Origin: LMUY01 sp965199555 | GTDB taxonomy: Bacteria; Pseudomonadota; Alphaproteobacteria; Acetobacterales; Acetobacteraceae | Assembly: GCA_965199555.1 (NCBI GenBank) | Contig: CBDASJ010000024.1 | Location: 274,938 to 338,937 of the forward strand | Direction: 5' to 3' | Length of the DNA: 64,000 nt | Shown: positions 33,909-43,472 of the stretch, one piece after another | Numbering within the stretch: the first letter of the stretch is position 1 | Layout: every line of letters starts with the position of its first letter | Made by a program: the position numbers and the translations under genes | The notes under the pieces: generated by a model | Databases searched by the model: none | Told to the model about the DNA's origin: nothing | What the model saw: the letters and a program-made list of their open reading frames with translations, nothing else

Positions 33909-35141
33909 ATGGCGCGTATCGTAATGAAATTCGGCGGCACTTCGGTGGCCGACCTCGACCGCATCCGCAACGTGGCGCGCCGGGTGAAGCGGCAGGTCGA
34001 TGCGGGCCATCAGGTGGCGGTGGTGGTGTCCGCCATGTCCGGCGTCACCAACCAGTTGGTCGGCTGGTGCCAGGCGCTGGCGCCGCTGCATGACGCGCGG
34101 GAATACGACGCGGTGGTGGCGACCGGCGAACAGGTGACCAGCGGCCTGACCGCGATTGCCTTGCAGGAGATCGGCGTGGACGCGCGATCCTGGTCCGGCT
34201 GGCAAATGCCGCTGCACACGGACGGCGCCCACGGCAAGGCACGGATCGAGCGGATCGAGGGCGCCGTGCTGTTGGAGCGCATGGCCATCGGTCAGGTGCC
34301 GGTGGTGGCGGGGTTCCAGGGCATCGGACCGGACAACCGCGTCACCACGCTGGGGCGCGGCGGCTCCGACACCTCGGCGGTGGCGCTGGCGGCGGCGCTG
34401 CGGGCGGATCGCTGCGACATCTACACCGACGTGGACGGCATCTACACCACCGACCCGCGGATCGTTGCCAGGGCGCGCAAGCTGGCTAAGATCGCCTACG
34501 AGGAGATGCTCGAGCTCGCCTCGGTCGGCGCCCGCGTGCTGCAAACGCGCAGCGTGGAACTGGCGATGAAGGAAAACGTGCGGGTCCAGGTGCTATCCTC
34601 GTTCCAGGACACGCCGGAGGAAGGCACCGGCGGCTCCCTGGTGGTGGATGAGGACGAGATCATGGAACAAGAAATCGTGTCCGGCATCGCCTATTCCCGC
34701 GACGAGGCGAAGATCACCGTGCGCCGCGTGCCGGACCGGCCGGGCATCGCCGCGGCCATCTTCGGCCCGCTGGCGGACGCCAACGTCAACGTCGACATGA
34801 TCGTGCAGAACATGTCGGCGGACGGCACCACCGACATGACCTTCACGGTGGGCCGGTCGGATTTGAAGCTCGCGCAGGCGACGCTGTCCGCCGCGGCCAC
34901 CGGGGTCGGCTACGCGGAAATCCTGACCGACCCGGAGGTGGCGAAGATCAGCGTGGTGGGCGTCGGCATGCGCTCCCATGTGGGGGTGGCCAACACGATG
35001 TTCCGCACGCTGGCGGAGAAGGGGATCAACATCCAGGTCATCTCCACCAGCGAGATCAAGGTGTCGGTGCTGGTCGGCGCCGAGTACACGGAACTGGCGG
35101 TGCGCGCCCTGCACACGGCTTACGGCCTCGATGCCGCCTGA
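33909..35141 (+). CDS. lysC: Aspartate kinase
   Basis: A 410-residue kinase catalysing the first step of lysine, threonine and methionine synthesis. The catalytic domain opens IVMKFGGTSVAD and includes TLGRGGSDTSAVALAAAL and CDIYTDVDGIYTTDPR. Two ACT domains at the C-terminus (ITVRRVPDRPGIAAAIFGPL and ISVVGVGMRSHVGVANTMF) imply feedback control by amino acids. The leader carries a two-hairpin repeat. Its last 11 bases overlap the next gene. Confidence 0.95.
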   Translation: MARIVMKFGGTSVADLDRIRNVARRVKRQVDAGHQVAVVVSAMSGVTNQLVGWCQALAPLHDAREYDAVVATGEQVTSGLTAIALQEIGVDARSWSGWQMPLHTDGAHGKARIERIEGAVLLERMAIGQVPVVAGFQGIGPDNRVTTLGRGGSDTSAVALAAALRADRCDIYTDVDGIYTTDPRIVARARKLAKIAYEEMLELASVGARVLQTRSVELAMKENVRVQVLSSFQDTPEEGTGGSLVVDEDEIMEQEIVSGIAYSRDEAKITVRRVPDRPGIAAAIFGPLADANVNVDMIVQNMSADGTTDMTFTVGRSDLKLAQATLSAAATGVGYAEILTDPEVAKISVVGVGMRSHVGVANTMFRTLAEKGINIQVISTSEIKVSVLVGAEYTELAVRALHTAYGLDAA

Positions 35142-36201
35142 CATCTCGCCCCCCAACGCCGACCTGCTCCGCGCGCGGGCGGAGTTAGACCGGTTGTGGG
35201 CGGCGGGCACCCGGTTCCTTGGCAGCCGGGTCGCCATCATGGGCGGCGCGATGAGCTGGGTCAGCGAGCGCGGCCTGGTTGCCGCCATTTCCAACGCCGG
35301 CGGCTTCGGGGTGATCGCCTGCGGCTCGATGGGCCCGGACGCGCTTGCGGCGGAGATTGCGGCCACGCAGGCCCGCACGGCCGCGCCGTTCGGCGTGAAC
35401 CTGATCACCATGCACCCGCAACTGCCCGACCTGATCCGGGTGTGCAGCGAGGCGCGGGTCGGCCACGTGGTGCTTGCCGGCGGCGTGCCGTCTGCCAGCG
35501 CGGTGCACGCGGTCAAGGATGGCGGCGCCAAGCTGGTCTGTTTCGCCCCCGCGCTGGTGCTGGCGCGCCGGCTGGTGCGCAGCGGGGCCGATGCGCTGGT
35601 GATCGAGGGGTCGGAAGCCGGTGGCCATATCGGCCCGGTGTCGCTGACGGTGCTGGCGCAGGAAATCCTGCCGCATTTGCGCGACGTGCCGGTGTTCGTG
35701 GCGGGCGGGTTGGGGCGGGGCGAGGCCATCCTGGGCTTCCTGGAAATGGGCGCCGCCGGGGCGCAGCTCGGCACGCTGTTCGCCGCGTCCACCGATTCAG
35801 TGGCCCATCCGCGGTTCAAGCAGGCCTTCGTGCATGCCCGGGCGCGGGACGCGGTGCCGTCGGTCCAGTTGGACGAACGGTTCCCCGTGATCCCCGTGCG
35901 CGGCCTGGCCAATGATGGCACCAAGCGCTTCCTGCGCCACCAGGCCGAAACGGTGCGGCGCATGGAGGCGGGCGAGCTGACGCGCGAAGCGGCGCAGTTG
36001 GAGATCGAGCATTTCTGGGCCGGGTCGCTGCGCCGCGCCGTGGTGGACGGCGACGTGGAACACGGCTCCGTCATGATGGGCCAGTCGGTGGGCATGGTCA
36101 CGGCCGAGCAGCCGGTCGCCGAGATCATCGAGGATCTGGTGGCGCAGGCCGCCGGCGCACTCGCGGCGCGAGGGCAATCCGCTTACCACCCGGCCTTCTG
36201 A
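35131..36201 (+). CDS. Nitronate monooxygenase-like FMN oxidoreductase
   Basis: A 356-residue TIM-barrel flavoprotein of the NPD/FabK group: GSRVAIMGGAMSWVSERGLVAAISNAGGFG at the N-terminus, VNLITMHPQL, LVIEGSEAGGHIG and FVAGGLGRGEAILGFLEMGAAGAQLGTLF (FMN phosphate site). Relatives oxidise nitronates or reduce enoyl-ACP, and the sequence alone does not decide between them. It overlaps lysC by 11 bases and ends two bases before ptsP, so it is part of the lysC operon. Confidence 0.8.
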   Translation: MPPDISPPNADLLRARAELDRLWAAGTRFLGSRVAIMGGAMSWVSERGLVAAISNAGGFGVIACGSMGPDALAAEIAATQARTAAPFGVNLITMHPQLPDLIRVCSEARVGHVVLAGGVPSASAVHAVKDGGAKLVCFAPALVLARRLVRSGADALVIEGSEAGGHIGPVSLTVLAQEILPHLRDVPVFVAGGLGRGEAILGFLEMGAAGAQLGTLFAASTDSVAHPRFKQAFVHARARDAVPSVQLDERFPVIPVRGLANDGTKRFLRHQAETVRRMEAGELTREAAQLEIEHFWAGSLRRAVVDGDVEHGSVMMGQSVGMVTAEQPVAEIIEDLVAQAAGALAARGQSAYHPAF

Positions 36202-36203
36202 GC

Positions 36204-38429
36204 ATGTCCGGCACGCGTCGGCTGCTCAGCCGCCTGCGCGACATGATGGCCAGCGGCGCGGCGCCGCTGGCGGACGTGGTGCGGCTGGTGGCGGCCGAGA
36301 TGGTGGCGGAGGTCTGCTCGCTTTACGCGCTGCGGACGGGCGATGTGTTGGAGCTGATCGCCACCTATGGGTTGCGGCCGGACGCGGTGGGCCGCACGCG
36401 GCTGCGCGTGGGTGAAGGCATCGTCGGCATCTCCGCGGCCACCGGCAAGGTGCAGAACCTGGCAGACGCGCAGAACCACCCCGCCTTCGCGTATCGGCCG
36501 GAAACGGGCGAAGAAAAGTTCGCCTCCCTGCTGGCGGTGCCGGTGCGCCGCGGCGGCCATACCATGGGCGTGCTGGCGGTGCAGAACCGGTCGCCGCGCC
36601 GCTACGGCCCGGACGAGGTGGACACCGTGGAAACGGTGGCGATGCTGCTGGCCGAGGCCTTGGCGGCGGCCGGGGCGGCGGCGGTCAGCGAGGATGCGCT
36701 GAGCGTCACCCTGCCGCGCCAGTTCGACGCCGCGCCGCTGGCACCCGGCCTGGGGATCGGGCCGCTGGTCAGCGTCGGCTTGCGGGCCGGCCCGCGCAAC
36801 TTCCTGGCCAAGGACCCGGCGGCGGAGCAGGTCCGGCTGGAGCGGGCGCTGTTGACCATGCGACGCGACCTGGACCGCCTGATCGAGCACGGCATGCCGG
36901 ATGGCGAAGAGCCCCGCGAGGTGCTGGAAGCCACCCGGTTGGTTGCCGCCGATGACGGCTGGGTCAGGCGGGTGTCCGACGCGATCCGCAGCGGGTTGAC
37001 GGCGGAGGCCGCCGTGGTGCGGGTCGCCAGCGAGTTGCGCGACCGCATGCGGCGCATCACCGACCCGTATCTGCGGGAGCGGCTGGCCGACGTCGAGGAT
37101 TTGGCCACGCGCTTGTTGCAGGCGCTGGACGGCGGCGCCGGTCCCGCTCCGGTTGCGCCGGGCACGATCCTGGCGGCGCGGCGCCTGGGGCCGGCGCAGT
37201 TGCTGCAATGGCATGCCGCCGGCATCGCGGGCGTCGCCATTGAGGAAGCGAGCCCGTCCGGGCACGCGGCGATCCTGGCCCGGGCGCTCGGTCTGCCTGC
37301 CCTGGGCGGCGTGCGCGGCCTGGTGGACGCCGCCCAGCCGGGCGACGAGGTGGTACTGGACGCCGACGAGGGGCAGTTGATCCTGCGCCCGGCCTCCGAG
37401 GTCCGCGACAACTACCTGCGCGCGCTGGAGGCCCGTGCCGCCCGCCGCGCCGGGTATGGCCGGCTGCGGCGCGAACCCAGCGTCACCGCCGACGGCACGC
37501 CGTTCTCGTTGATGCTGAACGTGGGCCTGGCGCTTGAGCTGGAGCAGTTGGACGCCGTGGGTGCGGCCGGCATCGGCCTGTTCCGCACCGAAATCGCCAT
37601 GCTCGCGCGCGGCGCCGTGGCGGATACCGCGGAGCAGGCGGCCTTGTATGGGCGGGTGCTGGACGCGGCGGGCGATCGCCCCGTGCTGTTCCGCACGCTG
37701 GATCTGGGCGGCGACAAGCTGCTGCCGGACGCGCCGCCGCCGGAGGAGGAGAACCCGGCCATGGGTTGGCGCTCCCTGCGGGTGGCGTTGGACCGTCCGG
37801 CGCTGCTGCGCCGCCAGCTCCGCGCCCTGCTGCTGGCGGCGTCCGGCCGGACGCTGTCGGTCATGTTCCCGATGGTGGCGAACGTTGCGGAGTTCCGTGC
37901 CGCCCGCGCCCTGCTGCACGCCGAGGCGGCGCGGGTGCGCCCGGCACCGGCCGCCCTGCGCGTGGGGACGATGCTGGAAGTCCCCGCCCTGCTTTGGCAG
38001 CTTCCCGATCTGTTGAAGGACTGCGACTTCCTGTCGATCGGCACCAACGACCTGATGCAGTTCCTATTCGCCGCCGACCGCGGCAGCCCGGCGCTGGCCG
38101 GCCGCTACGACTTCCTGTCGCCGCCCGTGCTGGATATCCTGGCCTATGTGCAGCGGCTGACGGCCCAGGCCGGGACCTCGCTGTCCGTGTGCGGCGAAGC
38201 GGCGTCGCGGCCGCTGGAAGCGCTCACCCTGGCGGCGTTGGGCGTGACGGCTTTGTCGATGCCCGCGTCCAGCCTGCTGGGCACCAAGGAGCTGTTGCGT
38301 TCGGCAGACCTGACGGCGTTTCGCCCCGTGCTGGCAGCCCTGCGGAGCAACGCGACTGGGGAAGCAAGCCTGCGGGAGCCGATCGGCGCCTGGGCTCGGG
38401 AGCACGGGCTGGAGGTTGCCTCGCTTTAA
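36204..38429 (+). CDS. ptsP: Phosphoenolpyruvate-protein phosphotransferase PtsP (EI-Ntr)
   Basis: A 741-residue enzyme I of the nitrogen PTS. Residues about 20-150 form a GAF domain (GEGIVGISAATGKVQNLADA, ASLLAVPVRRGGHTMGVLAVQN). The phosphohistidine domain has His354 in SPSGHAAILARALGLPALGG; the usual Thr-Ser before the histidine is Ser-Gly here. The PEP-binding barrel has GLFRTE, FRTLDLGGDK and Cys663 in LSVCGEAAS. It phosphorylates NPr. No ptsN or ptsO is nearby. Placement after lysC is standard in Alphaproteobacteria. Confidence 0.93.
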   Translation: MSGTRRLLSRLRDMMASGAAPLADVVRLVAAEMVAEVCSLYALRTGDVLELIATYGLRPDAVGRTRLRVGEGIVGISAATGKVQNLADAQNHPAFAYRPETGEEKFASLLAVPVRRGGHTMGVLAVQNRSPRRYGPDEVDTVETVAMLLAEALAAAGAAAVSEDALSVTLPRQFDAAPLAPGLGIGPLVSVGLRAGPRNFLAKDPAAEQVRLERALLTMRRDLDRLIEHGMPDGEEPREVLEATRLVAADDGWVRRVSDAIRSGLTAEAAVVRVASELRDRMRRITDPYLRERLADVEDLATRLLQALDGGAGPAPVAPGTILAARRLGPAQLLQWHAAGIAGVAIEEASPSGHAAILARALGLPALGGVRGLVDAAQPGDEVVLDADEGQLILRPASEVRDNYLRALEARAARRAGYGRLRREPSVTADGTPFSLMLNVGLALELEQLDAVGAAGIGLFRTEIAMLARGAVADTAEQAALYGRVLDAAGDRPVLFRTLDLGGDKLLPDAPPPEEENPAMGWRSLRVALDRPALLRRQLRALLLAASGRTLSVMFPMVANVAEFRAARALLHAEAARVRPAPAALRVGTMLEVPALLWQLPDLLKDCDFLSIGTNDLMQFLFAADRGSPALAGRYDFLSPPVLDILAYVQRLTAQAGTSLSVCGEAASRPLEALTLAALGVTALSMPASSLLGTKELLRSADLTAFRPVLAALRSNATGEASLREPIGAWAREHGLEVASL

Positions 38430-38503
38430 CGCCGCCCGATTGGCAAGCGGCCGGGCAAAGGTTTACATCGCGCGGCGACCGGCCCGGTCGGCCCGACGGA
38501 GGC

Positions 38504-39472
38504 ATGTTTGCTGCCCATTTTCCTCACCGCGACGATCTGCCCATGATGTCCTACGTCGATCCGGAGGGCGCGCCCCCGGCCATGGGCGCGGCGCGCGTCG
38601 GCGCCGAACTGCGCACCGCCCGCCAGCGGCTCGGCTGGAACCTGCCGGACGTTTCCAATGGATTGCGCATCCGCCTGCCTTATTTGGAAGCGATCGAGGA
38701 CGGCCACCTTTCGGCCTTGCCGGGCAACGCCTACGCCATGGGGTTCGTGCGCACCTATGCCGGCTCGCTCGGGCTTGATCCGGACGAGGTCGCCCGGCGC
38801 TTCCGGGCGGAAGCCCAGGAAGTGACGCAGAAGACCCAGTTGACCTTCCCCGCGCCGGTGCCGCAGCGCGGCGTGCCCGCGGGGGCGGTAATCCTGCTGG
38901 GCGTGCTGATCCTGGCCGGCGCGTATGTCGGCTGGTACCGCTATTCCGGCCACGACGATGCCCGGGTGGCGCAGCCCGCATCCACGATCCCGGAGAAATT
39001 TGCCGACAAGGTGCCGCCGCCGCAGAACCAATCCCCGCAGGTGACGTCCTTGCTGGCGTCCGGCCCGCCGTTGACGCAGCCGCTGGTCCCCGCGGCGCAG
39101 CCTGCCCCGCCGCCGGAGCCGGTTCGCGTGCCGGTGAACGTGGCCCCGCCGGCACCCGTGCCCGCCGTGCCGCCGCCGCCGAGTTCGGGTGTCGTGTTGC
39201 GGGCGAAGGTCGGGCAGTTCGTGAAGGTGCAGGACCCGCGCGGCACGGTGCTGCTGGACCACCCGCTGAAGACCGGCGAGACCTGGCCGGTGCCGTTGCA
39301 GCCCGGCTTGACGTTGACCACGACCAATGCGGGCGGGCTGGAGGTGCTGGTGAACGGCACCGCCATTCCCCCCTTGGGCCCGGTCGGGGCGCTGCGGCAT
39401 GACGTGTCGCTGGACCCGGCCATGGCACGCGCGGCCAAGGCGAACTCGACGGGAAATCGCCCGGCGCGGTAG
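38504..39472 (+). CDS. RodZ-like helix-turn-helix membrane protein
   Basis: About 322 residues. The N-terminal HTH_25 domain (VGAELRTARQRLGWNLPDVS, RLPYLEAIEDGHLSALPGNAYAMGFVRTYA) is the RodZ cytoskeletal-binding module. One membrane helix follows (AVILLGVLILAGAYVGW), then a Pro-rich periplasmic linker and a DUF4115-like C-terminal domain (KVGQFVKVQDPRGTVLLD). RodZ links MreB to the elongasome. Start is uncertain: 38504 (GGAGG almost abutting) or the ATGs at 38543/38546. It lies between ptsP and ispG, as in relatives. Confidence 0.82.
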   Translation: MFAAHFPHRDDLPMMSYVDPEGAPPAMGAARVGAELRTARQRLGWNLPDVSNGLRIRLPYLEAIEDGHLSALPGNAYAMGFVRTYAGSLGLDPDEVARRFRAEAQEVTQKTQLTFPAPVPQRGVPAGAVILLGVLILAGAYVGWYRYSGHDDARVAQPASTIPEKFADKVPPPQNQSPQVTSLLASGPPLTQPLVPAAQPAPPPEPVRVPVNVAPPAPVPAVPPPPSSGVVLRAKVGQFVKVQDPRGTVLLDHPLKTGETWPVPLQPGLTLTTTNAGGLEVLVNGTAIPPLGPVGALRHDVSLDPAMARAAKANSTGNRPAR

Positions 39473-39502
39473 AACGGCGCCACGCAGACGGAGCATGTCC
39501 GA

Positions 39503-40630
39503 ATGAATTACCGCTCGTACCAGCAGATCGACCGCCGCAAGTCGCGCCTGATCCATGTCGGGCGGGTGCCGGTGGGCGGCGACTCGCCCGTGACCGTGCA
39601 AACGATGACCAACACGCTGACCACGGACGTGGCGGCAACGGTGGCGCAAATCCGCCGGTCGGAAAAGGCGGGCGTCGACATCGTGCGCGTGTCGTGCCCG
39701 GACCAGGAAAGCGCGCTGGCGCTGAAGGACATCGTGGCGCAGGTGGACGTGCCGATCGTCGCCGACATCCACTTCCACTACAAGCGTGCCATCGAGGCCG
39801 CCGAAAGCGGCGCCGCCTGCCTGCGCATCAATCCCGGCAACATCGGCAGCCCGGAGCGCGTGCGCGAAGTGATCCGCGCGGCCAAGGACCACGGCTGCTC
39901 CATGCGCATCGGCGTCAACGCCGGCAGCCTGGAGCGGCATCTGCTGGAGAAATACGGCGAGCCGAACCCCGACGCGCTGGTGGAAAGCGCGCTGGAACAC
40001 GCCAAGATCCTGCAGGACAACGACTTCCACGAGTTCAAGATCAGCGTAAAGGCGTCCGACGTGTTCCTGGCAGTTGCGGCCTACCAGCAACTCGCCGAGG
40101 TGTGCGACCACCCGCTGCATATCGGCATCACCGAGGCCGGGTCGAAGCGGGCCGGAACGGTGAAGAGCTCCATCGGGCTGGGCTCGCTGCTGTGGGCCGG
40201 CATCGGCGACACCTTGCGGGTGTCGTTGTCCGCCGAACCGGAGGAGGAGGTGTTCGTCGGCTGGGACATCCTGAAGTCCCTCGGGGTGCGGCATCGCGGG
40301 GTGAAGATCATCTCCTGCCCGTCCTGCGCGCGGCAGGGGTTCAACGTGATCCAGACGGTGAGCACGCTGGAAGAACGCCTGGCCCATATCGAGACGCCGC
40401 TGACGCTGTCCATCATCGGCTGCGTGGTGAACGGCCCGGGCGAGGCGCTGATGACCGATCTGGGCGTGACCGGCGGCGGCGACGGCAAGCACATGGTGTA
40501 CGCGGCCGGGCGGCAGGACCACCGGATGAACGCCGAAGGCATGGTGGACCACATCGTCGACCTGGTGGAAGCCAAGGTGGCGGAGATGAAGGCGGCTCAG
40601 CCGGTGGTTGCTAAGCTCGCGGCCGAATGA
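39503..40630 (+). CDS. ispG: 4-hydroxy-3-methylbut-2-en-1-yl diphosphate synthase IspG
   Basis: A 375-residue Fe-S enzyme of the MEP isoprenoid pathway. The TIM-barrel half includes VQTMTNTLTTDV and VADIHFHYKRAI; the 4Fe-4S cluster half has Cys272 and Cys275 in ISCPSCARQGF and a third Cys in IIGCVVNGPGEA. CGGAG lies about nine bases before the ATG. Its stop overlaps the ATG of a small antitoxin-like gene (ATGA), an unusual neighbour for this essential gene. Confidence 0.95.
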   Translation: MNYRSYQQIDRRKSRLIHVGRVPVGGDSPVTVQTMTNTLTTDVAATVAQIRRSEKAGVDIVRVSCPDQESALALKDIVAQVDVPIVADIHFHYKRAIEAAESGAACLRINPGNIGSPERVREVIRAAKDHGCSMRIGVNAGSLERHLLEKYGEPNPDALVESALEHAKILQDNDFHEFKISVKASDVFLAVAAYQQLAEVCDHPLHIGITEAGSKRAGTVKSSIGLGSLLWAGIGDTLRVSLSAEPEEEVFVGWDILKSLGVRHRGVKIISCPSCARQGFNVIQTVSTLEERLAHIETPLTLSIIGCVVNGPGEALMTDLGVTGGGDGKHMVYAAGRQDHRMNAEGMVDHIVDLVEAKVAEMKAAQPVVAKLAAE

Positions 40631-40821
40631 CCGCGCCGCGGCCCGACACCTCCCACATCAAGTCGCCCCGCGACCCGATGACTGCGGAGGAACGGGAAGC
40701 GGTACGGCAGGAGTTGCGCGAGGAGATGGCTTGGCTCGACAGTGTCTTGGCCGAACACGGCGGCCCATGGGACGATTTCAAGGCGGATCTGGCTTTGGAA
40801 AAGGACCACGATGCAGCATGA
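40627..40821 (+). CDS. CcdA-like antitoxin (short form)
   Basis: A 64-residue protein. Its C-terminal half, AEEREAVRQELREEMAWLDSVLAEHGGPWDDF, resembles the toxin-binding tail of CcdA antitoxins. The N-terminal ribbon-helix-helix DNA-binding domain of full-length CcdA appears to be missing, so autoregulation may be lost. The ATG overlaps the ispG stop (ATGA) and its end overlaps the toxin gene by 11 bases. The assignment rests on the tail and on the CcdB-like partner. Confidence 0.68.
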   Translation: MTAPRPDTSHIKSPRDPMTAEEREAVRQELREEMAWLDSVLAEHGGPWDDFKADLALEKDHDAA

Positions 40822-41116
40822 CATGCATCTCCATCCTACGGCACGAAGCCGGCCGAGATTTCCCTACGTCGTGGTCATCCAGGCCGATCTGACAGACGGA
40901 GACGAGAGGTTGGTCGCGCCCATGATGGTCGAGATCGGACCTGTCGGCCTTCACAAGGGCAGTCCGCTCATTGCCGCTGGCGAGCAGACGTTCCGACTTC
41001 TGGTTTCGCAGATGTATCCGCTGCACAAGCGGTATCTTCGCCGGCCTGTTGCCTCGCTCGCGTCTTACCGAGACGAAATCCTCCATGCGCTGGACTGGCT
41101 GTTCACCGGCATCTGA
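40811..41116 (+). CDS. CcdB-family toxin
   Basis: A 101-residue protein matching CcdB along its length: FPYVVVIQADL, ERLVAPMMVEI, GEQTFRLLVSQMYPLHKRYLRRPVASLASYRDEILHALDWLFTGI is the expected C-terminal pattern (the final L-hydrophobic-x-GI is the gyrase-poisoning end). CcdB traps DNA gyrase. AAAGGA inside the antitoxin gene sits six bases before the ATG. The toxin would be made from the ispG transcript or a promoter inside ispG. It is less GC-rich than its neighbours, suggesting acquisition. Confidence 0.75.
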   Translation: MQHDMHLHPTARSRPRFPYVVVIQADLTDGDERLVAPMMVEIGPVGLHKGSPLIAAGEQTFRLLVSQMYPLHKRYLRRPVASLASYRDEILHALDWLFTGI

Positions 41117-41181
41117 GAGCATTGGCTTGCGTCCCGGCGATTGACCGGCGATGACAGCCCCGCCATTTCCTCCGGACCTCC

Positions 41182-42417
41182 ATGAGCGCGCTCCAGCCGC
41201 CCCGCGGCACCCATGACCTGATCGGCGAGGACCAGCGCCGCCACGCCCGCGTGGTGGACACCGCGCGCGCGACTGCGGCGCTGTACGGGTTCGACGAGTG
41301 GGCGACGCCGGTGTTCGAGGACACGCGGGTGTTTTCCCGCACGCTGGGCGACACGTCCGATGTCGTGACCAAGGAGATGTACAGCTTCGACGACCGCGGC
41401 GGCGACAGCGTGACGTTGCGGCCCGAAGGCACCGCCGGCATCTGCCGTGCCCTGGTGACCAACGGGCTGACGCAGTCGCTGCCGCAGAAGGTGTTCTACG
41501 CCGGGCCGATGTTCCGCTACGAGCGGCCGCAGAAAGGCCGCTACCGCCAATTCCACCAGATCGGCGCCGAACTGATCGGCCCGGCCGAGCCCTTAGCCGA
41601 CGCGGAGGTGATCGCCTGCGGCTGGGACATCCTGTCCCGCCTGGGCATCGCCGCCGACACTGTGCTGGAGGTCAACACGCTGGGCGACCGGCCGAGCCGC
41701 GACGCCTATCGGGCCGCGCTGGTGGGGTATTTCACTGAGCACGGAAACGCACTCTCCGCCGAAAGCCGCGACCGGCTGGAGCGCAATCCCATGCGCATCC
41801 TGGACAGCAAGGACGCGGCGGATCGGGCAGTGGTGGCCGACGCCCCGACCATCGCGCCGCACCTCACCGCCGAAGCGGCATCGTTCTATGCCGCGTTGCT
41901 GGAACATCTCGCCCGGTTCGGCGTGCCGTTCCGGGAAAACCCGCGCATCGTCCGCGGCCTCGACTACTACAACCACACCGCGTTCGAGTTCGTGACCACC
42001 CGGCTGGGCGCGCAGGGCACGGTGATGGCGGGTGGCCGCTATGACGGGCTGGTGGAGCAGATGGGCGGCCCGCCCACGCCCGCCGTCGGCTGGGCCGCCG
42101 GGATCGAGCGACTGTCCATGCTGCTGGCCGATGCGGGGGCGGCGCCGGCCCCGGTCGCGGTCATCCCGGTGGGCGACGGCGCGGAGGCGGCGGCCACGGC
42201 CGTGTTGCAAGGCCTACGACGGGACGGCGTGCGGGCGGAGATGGCGTATCGCGGCAACCTGAAGCGCCGCATGGAACGGGCCAACCGGATCGGCGCCCGC
42301 GCGGCCATCATCCTCGGCTCCGACGAGGCAGCGCGCGGCGTCGTCCAGCTCAAGCACCTCGACACCGGCGCGCAGGAGGAGGTGGCGGTTGACAGCCTCG
42401 CTGCCCGGCTGCGGTGA
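41182..42417 (+). CDS. hisS: Histidyl-tRNA synthetase
   Basis: A 411-residue class II synthetase. PPRGTHDL opens the protein; motif 2 is MFRYERPQKGRYRQFHQIGAE; the histidine-binding motif is IVRGLDYYNHTAFEF and motif 3 is VGWAAGIERL. A C-terminal anticodon domain follows. The ATG follows GGACCTCC poorly spaced. The stop overlaps the prfA GTG (GTGA), so hisS-prfA-prmC form a coupled run. Confidence 0.93.
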   Translation: MSALQPPRGTHDLIGEDQRRHARVVDTARATAALYGFDEWATPVFEDTRVFSRTLGDTSDVVTKEMYSFDDRGGDSVTLRPEGTAGICRALVTNGLTQSLPQKVFYAGPMFRYERPQKGRYRQFHQIGAELIGPAEPLADAEVIACGWDILSRLGIAADTVLEVNTLGDRPSRDAYRAALVGYFTEHGNALSAESRDRLERNPMRILDSKDAADRAVVADAPTIAPHLTAEAASFYAALLEHLARFGVPFRENPRIVRGLDYYNHTAFEFVTTRLGAQGTVMAGGRYDGLVEQMGGPPTPAVGWAAGIERLSMLLADAGAAPAPVAVIPVGDGAEAAATAVLQGLRRDGVRAEMAYRGNLKRRMERANRIGARAAIILGSDEAARGVVQLKHLDTGAQEEVAVDSLAARLR

Positions 42418-43472
42418 CGCCGCTTGACGTCAAGTTGGACCGGGTGGTGGACCGGGCGGAGGAGCTGCGGTCCCAACTAACCGCCGGGCTGTCCGGCGAC
42501 AGCTTCGCCCGCTCCTCCCGCGAGCTGTCCGAGCTGGAGCCCATCGTCGCCCGCATCGGCGATCTGCGGGCCGCCGAGCGTGCCGCGCGGGAAGCGGAGG
42601 CCTTGCTCGCCGACCCGGAAATGCGGTCGCTGGCCGAAGCGGAACTGCTGGACCTGCGCGCCAGCCTGCCGAGCCTGCAACGGGAAATCCGGCTGGCCCT
42701 GCTGCCCCGTGATGCCGCCGATGAGCGGAGCGCCATCCTGGAGGTGCGCCCGGCCGCCGGGGGCGACGAGGCCGGGCTGTTCGCCGCCGAGCTGTTCGGC
42801 ATGTACCAGCGCTACGCCGCAACGAAGGGGTGGCGGTTCGAGCTGATGGACTATGCCGACACCGAGTTGGGCGGCTTGAAGGAAGGCGTGGCGGAGATCA
42901 CCGGCCGGGGCGTGTTCGCCCGGCTGAAATACGAATCCGGCGTCCACCGCGTGCAGCGCGTGCCGGCGACGGAAAGCCAGGGCCGCATCCACACCTCCAC
43001 CGTCACCGTCGCCGTGCTGCCGGAAGCGGAGGACGTGGACGTGCAGGTCAACGACGCGGATCTGCGCATCGACACCTATCGCGCGTCCGGCGCCGGCGGC
43101 CAGCACATCAACAAGACGGACAGCGCCGTCCGCATCACCCACATCCCGTCCGGCGTGGTGGTGGCAATGCAGGAGGAACGGTCCCAGCACAAGAACCGGG
43201 CCAAGGCGATGAAGGTGCTGCGGGCGCGGCTGTTTGAGCAGCAGCGCTCCACCCTGGCGGCGGCGCGTGGCGCGGACCGCAAGGCCCAGGTGGGCACCGG
43301 CGACCGGTCCGAGCGCATCCGCACCTACAATTTCCCGCAGGGCCGCGTGTCCGACCACCGGATCAACCTGACGCTGCATAAGATCGACCGCATCATGCTG
43401 GGCGAACTGGACGAGATCGTCGATGCGCTGACGGCGGAGGATCAGGCGGCGCGGCTCGCAGCCGACGAGTGA
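42414..43472 (+). CDS. prfA: Peptide chain release factor 1
   Basis: A 352-residue RF1 that ends translation at UAA and UAG. The codon-recognition tripeptide PAT is in RVPATESQGRIHTS and the catalytic GGQ is at 228-230 in GAGGQHINKTDSAVRI. GTG start overlapping the hisS stop. The C-terminus overlaps prmC, whose product methylates the GGQ glutamine, so enzyme and substrate are co-expressed. Confidence 0.95.
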   Translation: MTPLDVKLDRVVDRAEELRSQLTAGLSGDSFARSSRELSELEPIVARIGDLRAAERAAREAEALLADPEMRSLAEAELLDLRASLPSLQREIRLALLPRDAADERSAILEVRPAAGGDEAGLFAAELFGMYQRYAATKGWRFELMDYADTELGGLKEGVAEITGRGVFARLKYESGVHRVQRVPATESQGRIHTSTVTVAVLPEAEDVDVQVNDADLRIDTYRASGAGGQHINKTDSAVRITHIPSGVVVAMQEERSQHKNRAKAMKVLRARLFEQQRSTLAAARGADRKAQVGTGDRSERIRTYNFPQGRVSDHRINLTLHKIDRIMLGELDEIVDALTAEDQAARLAADE

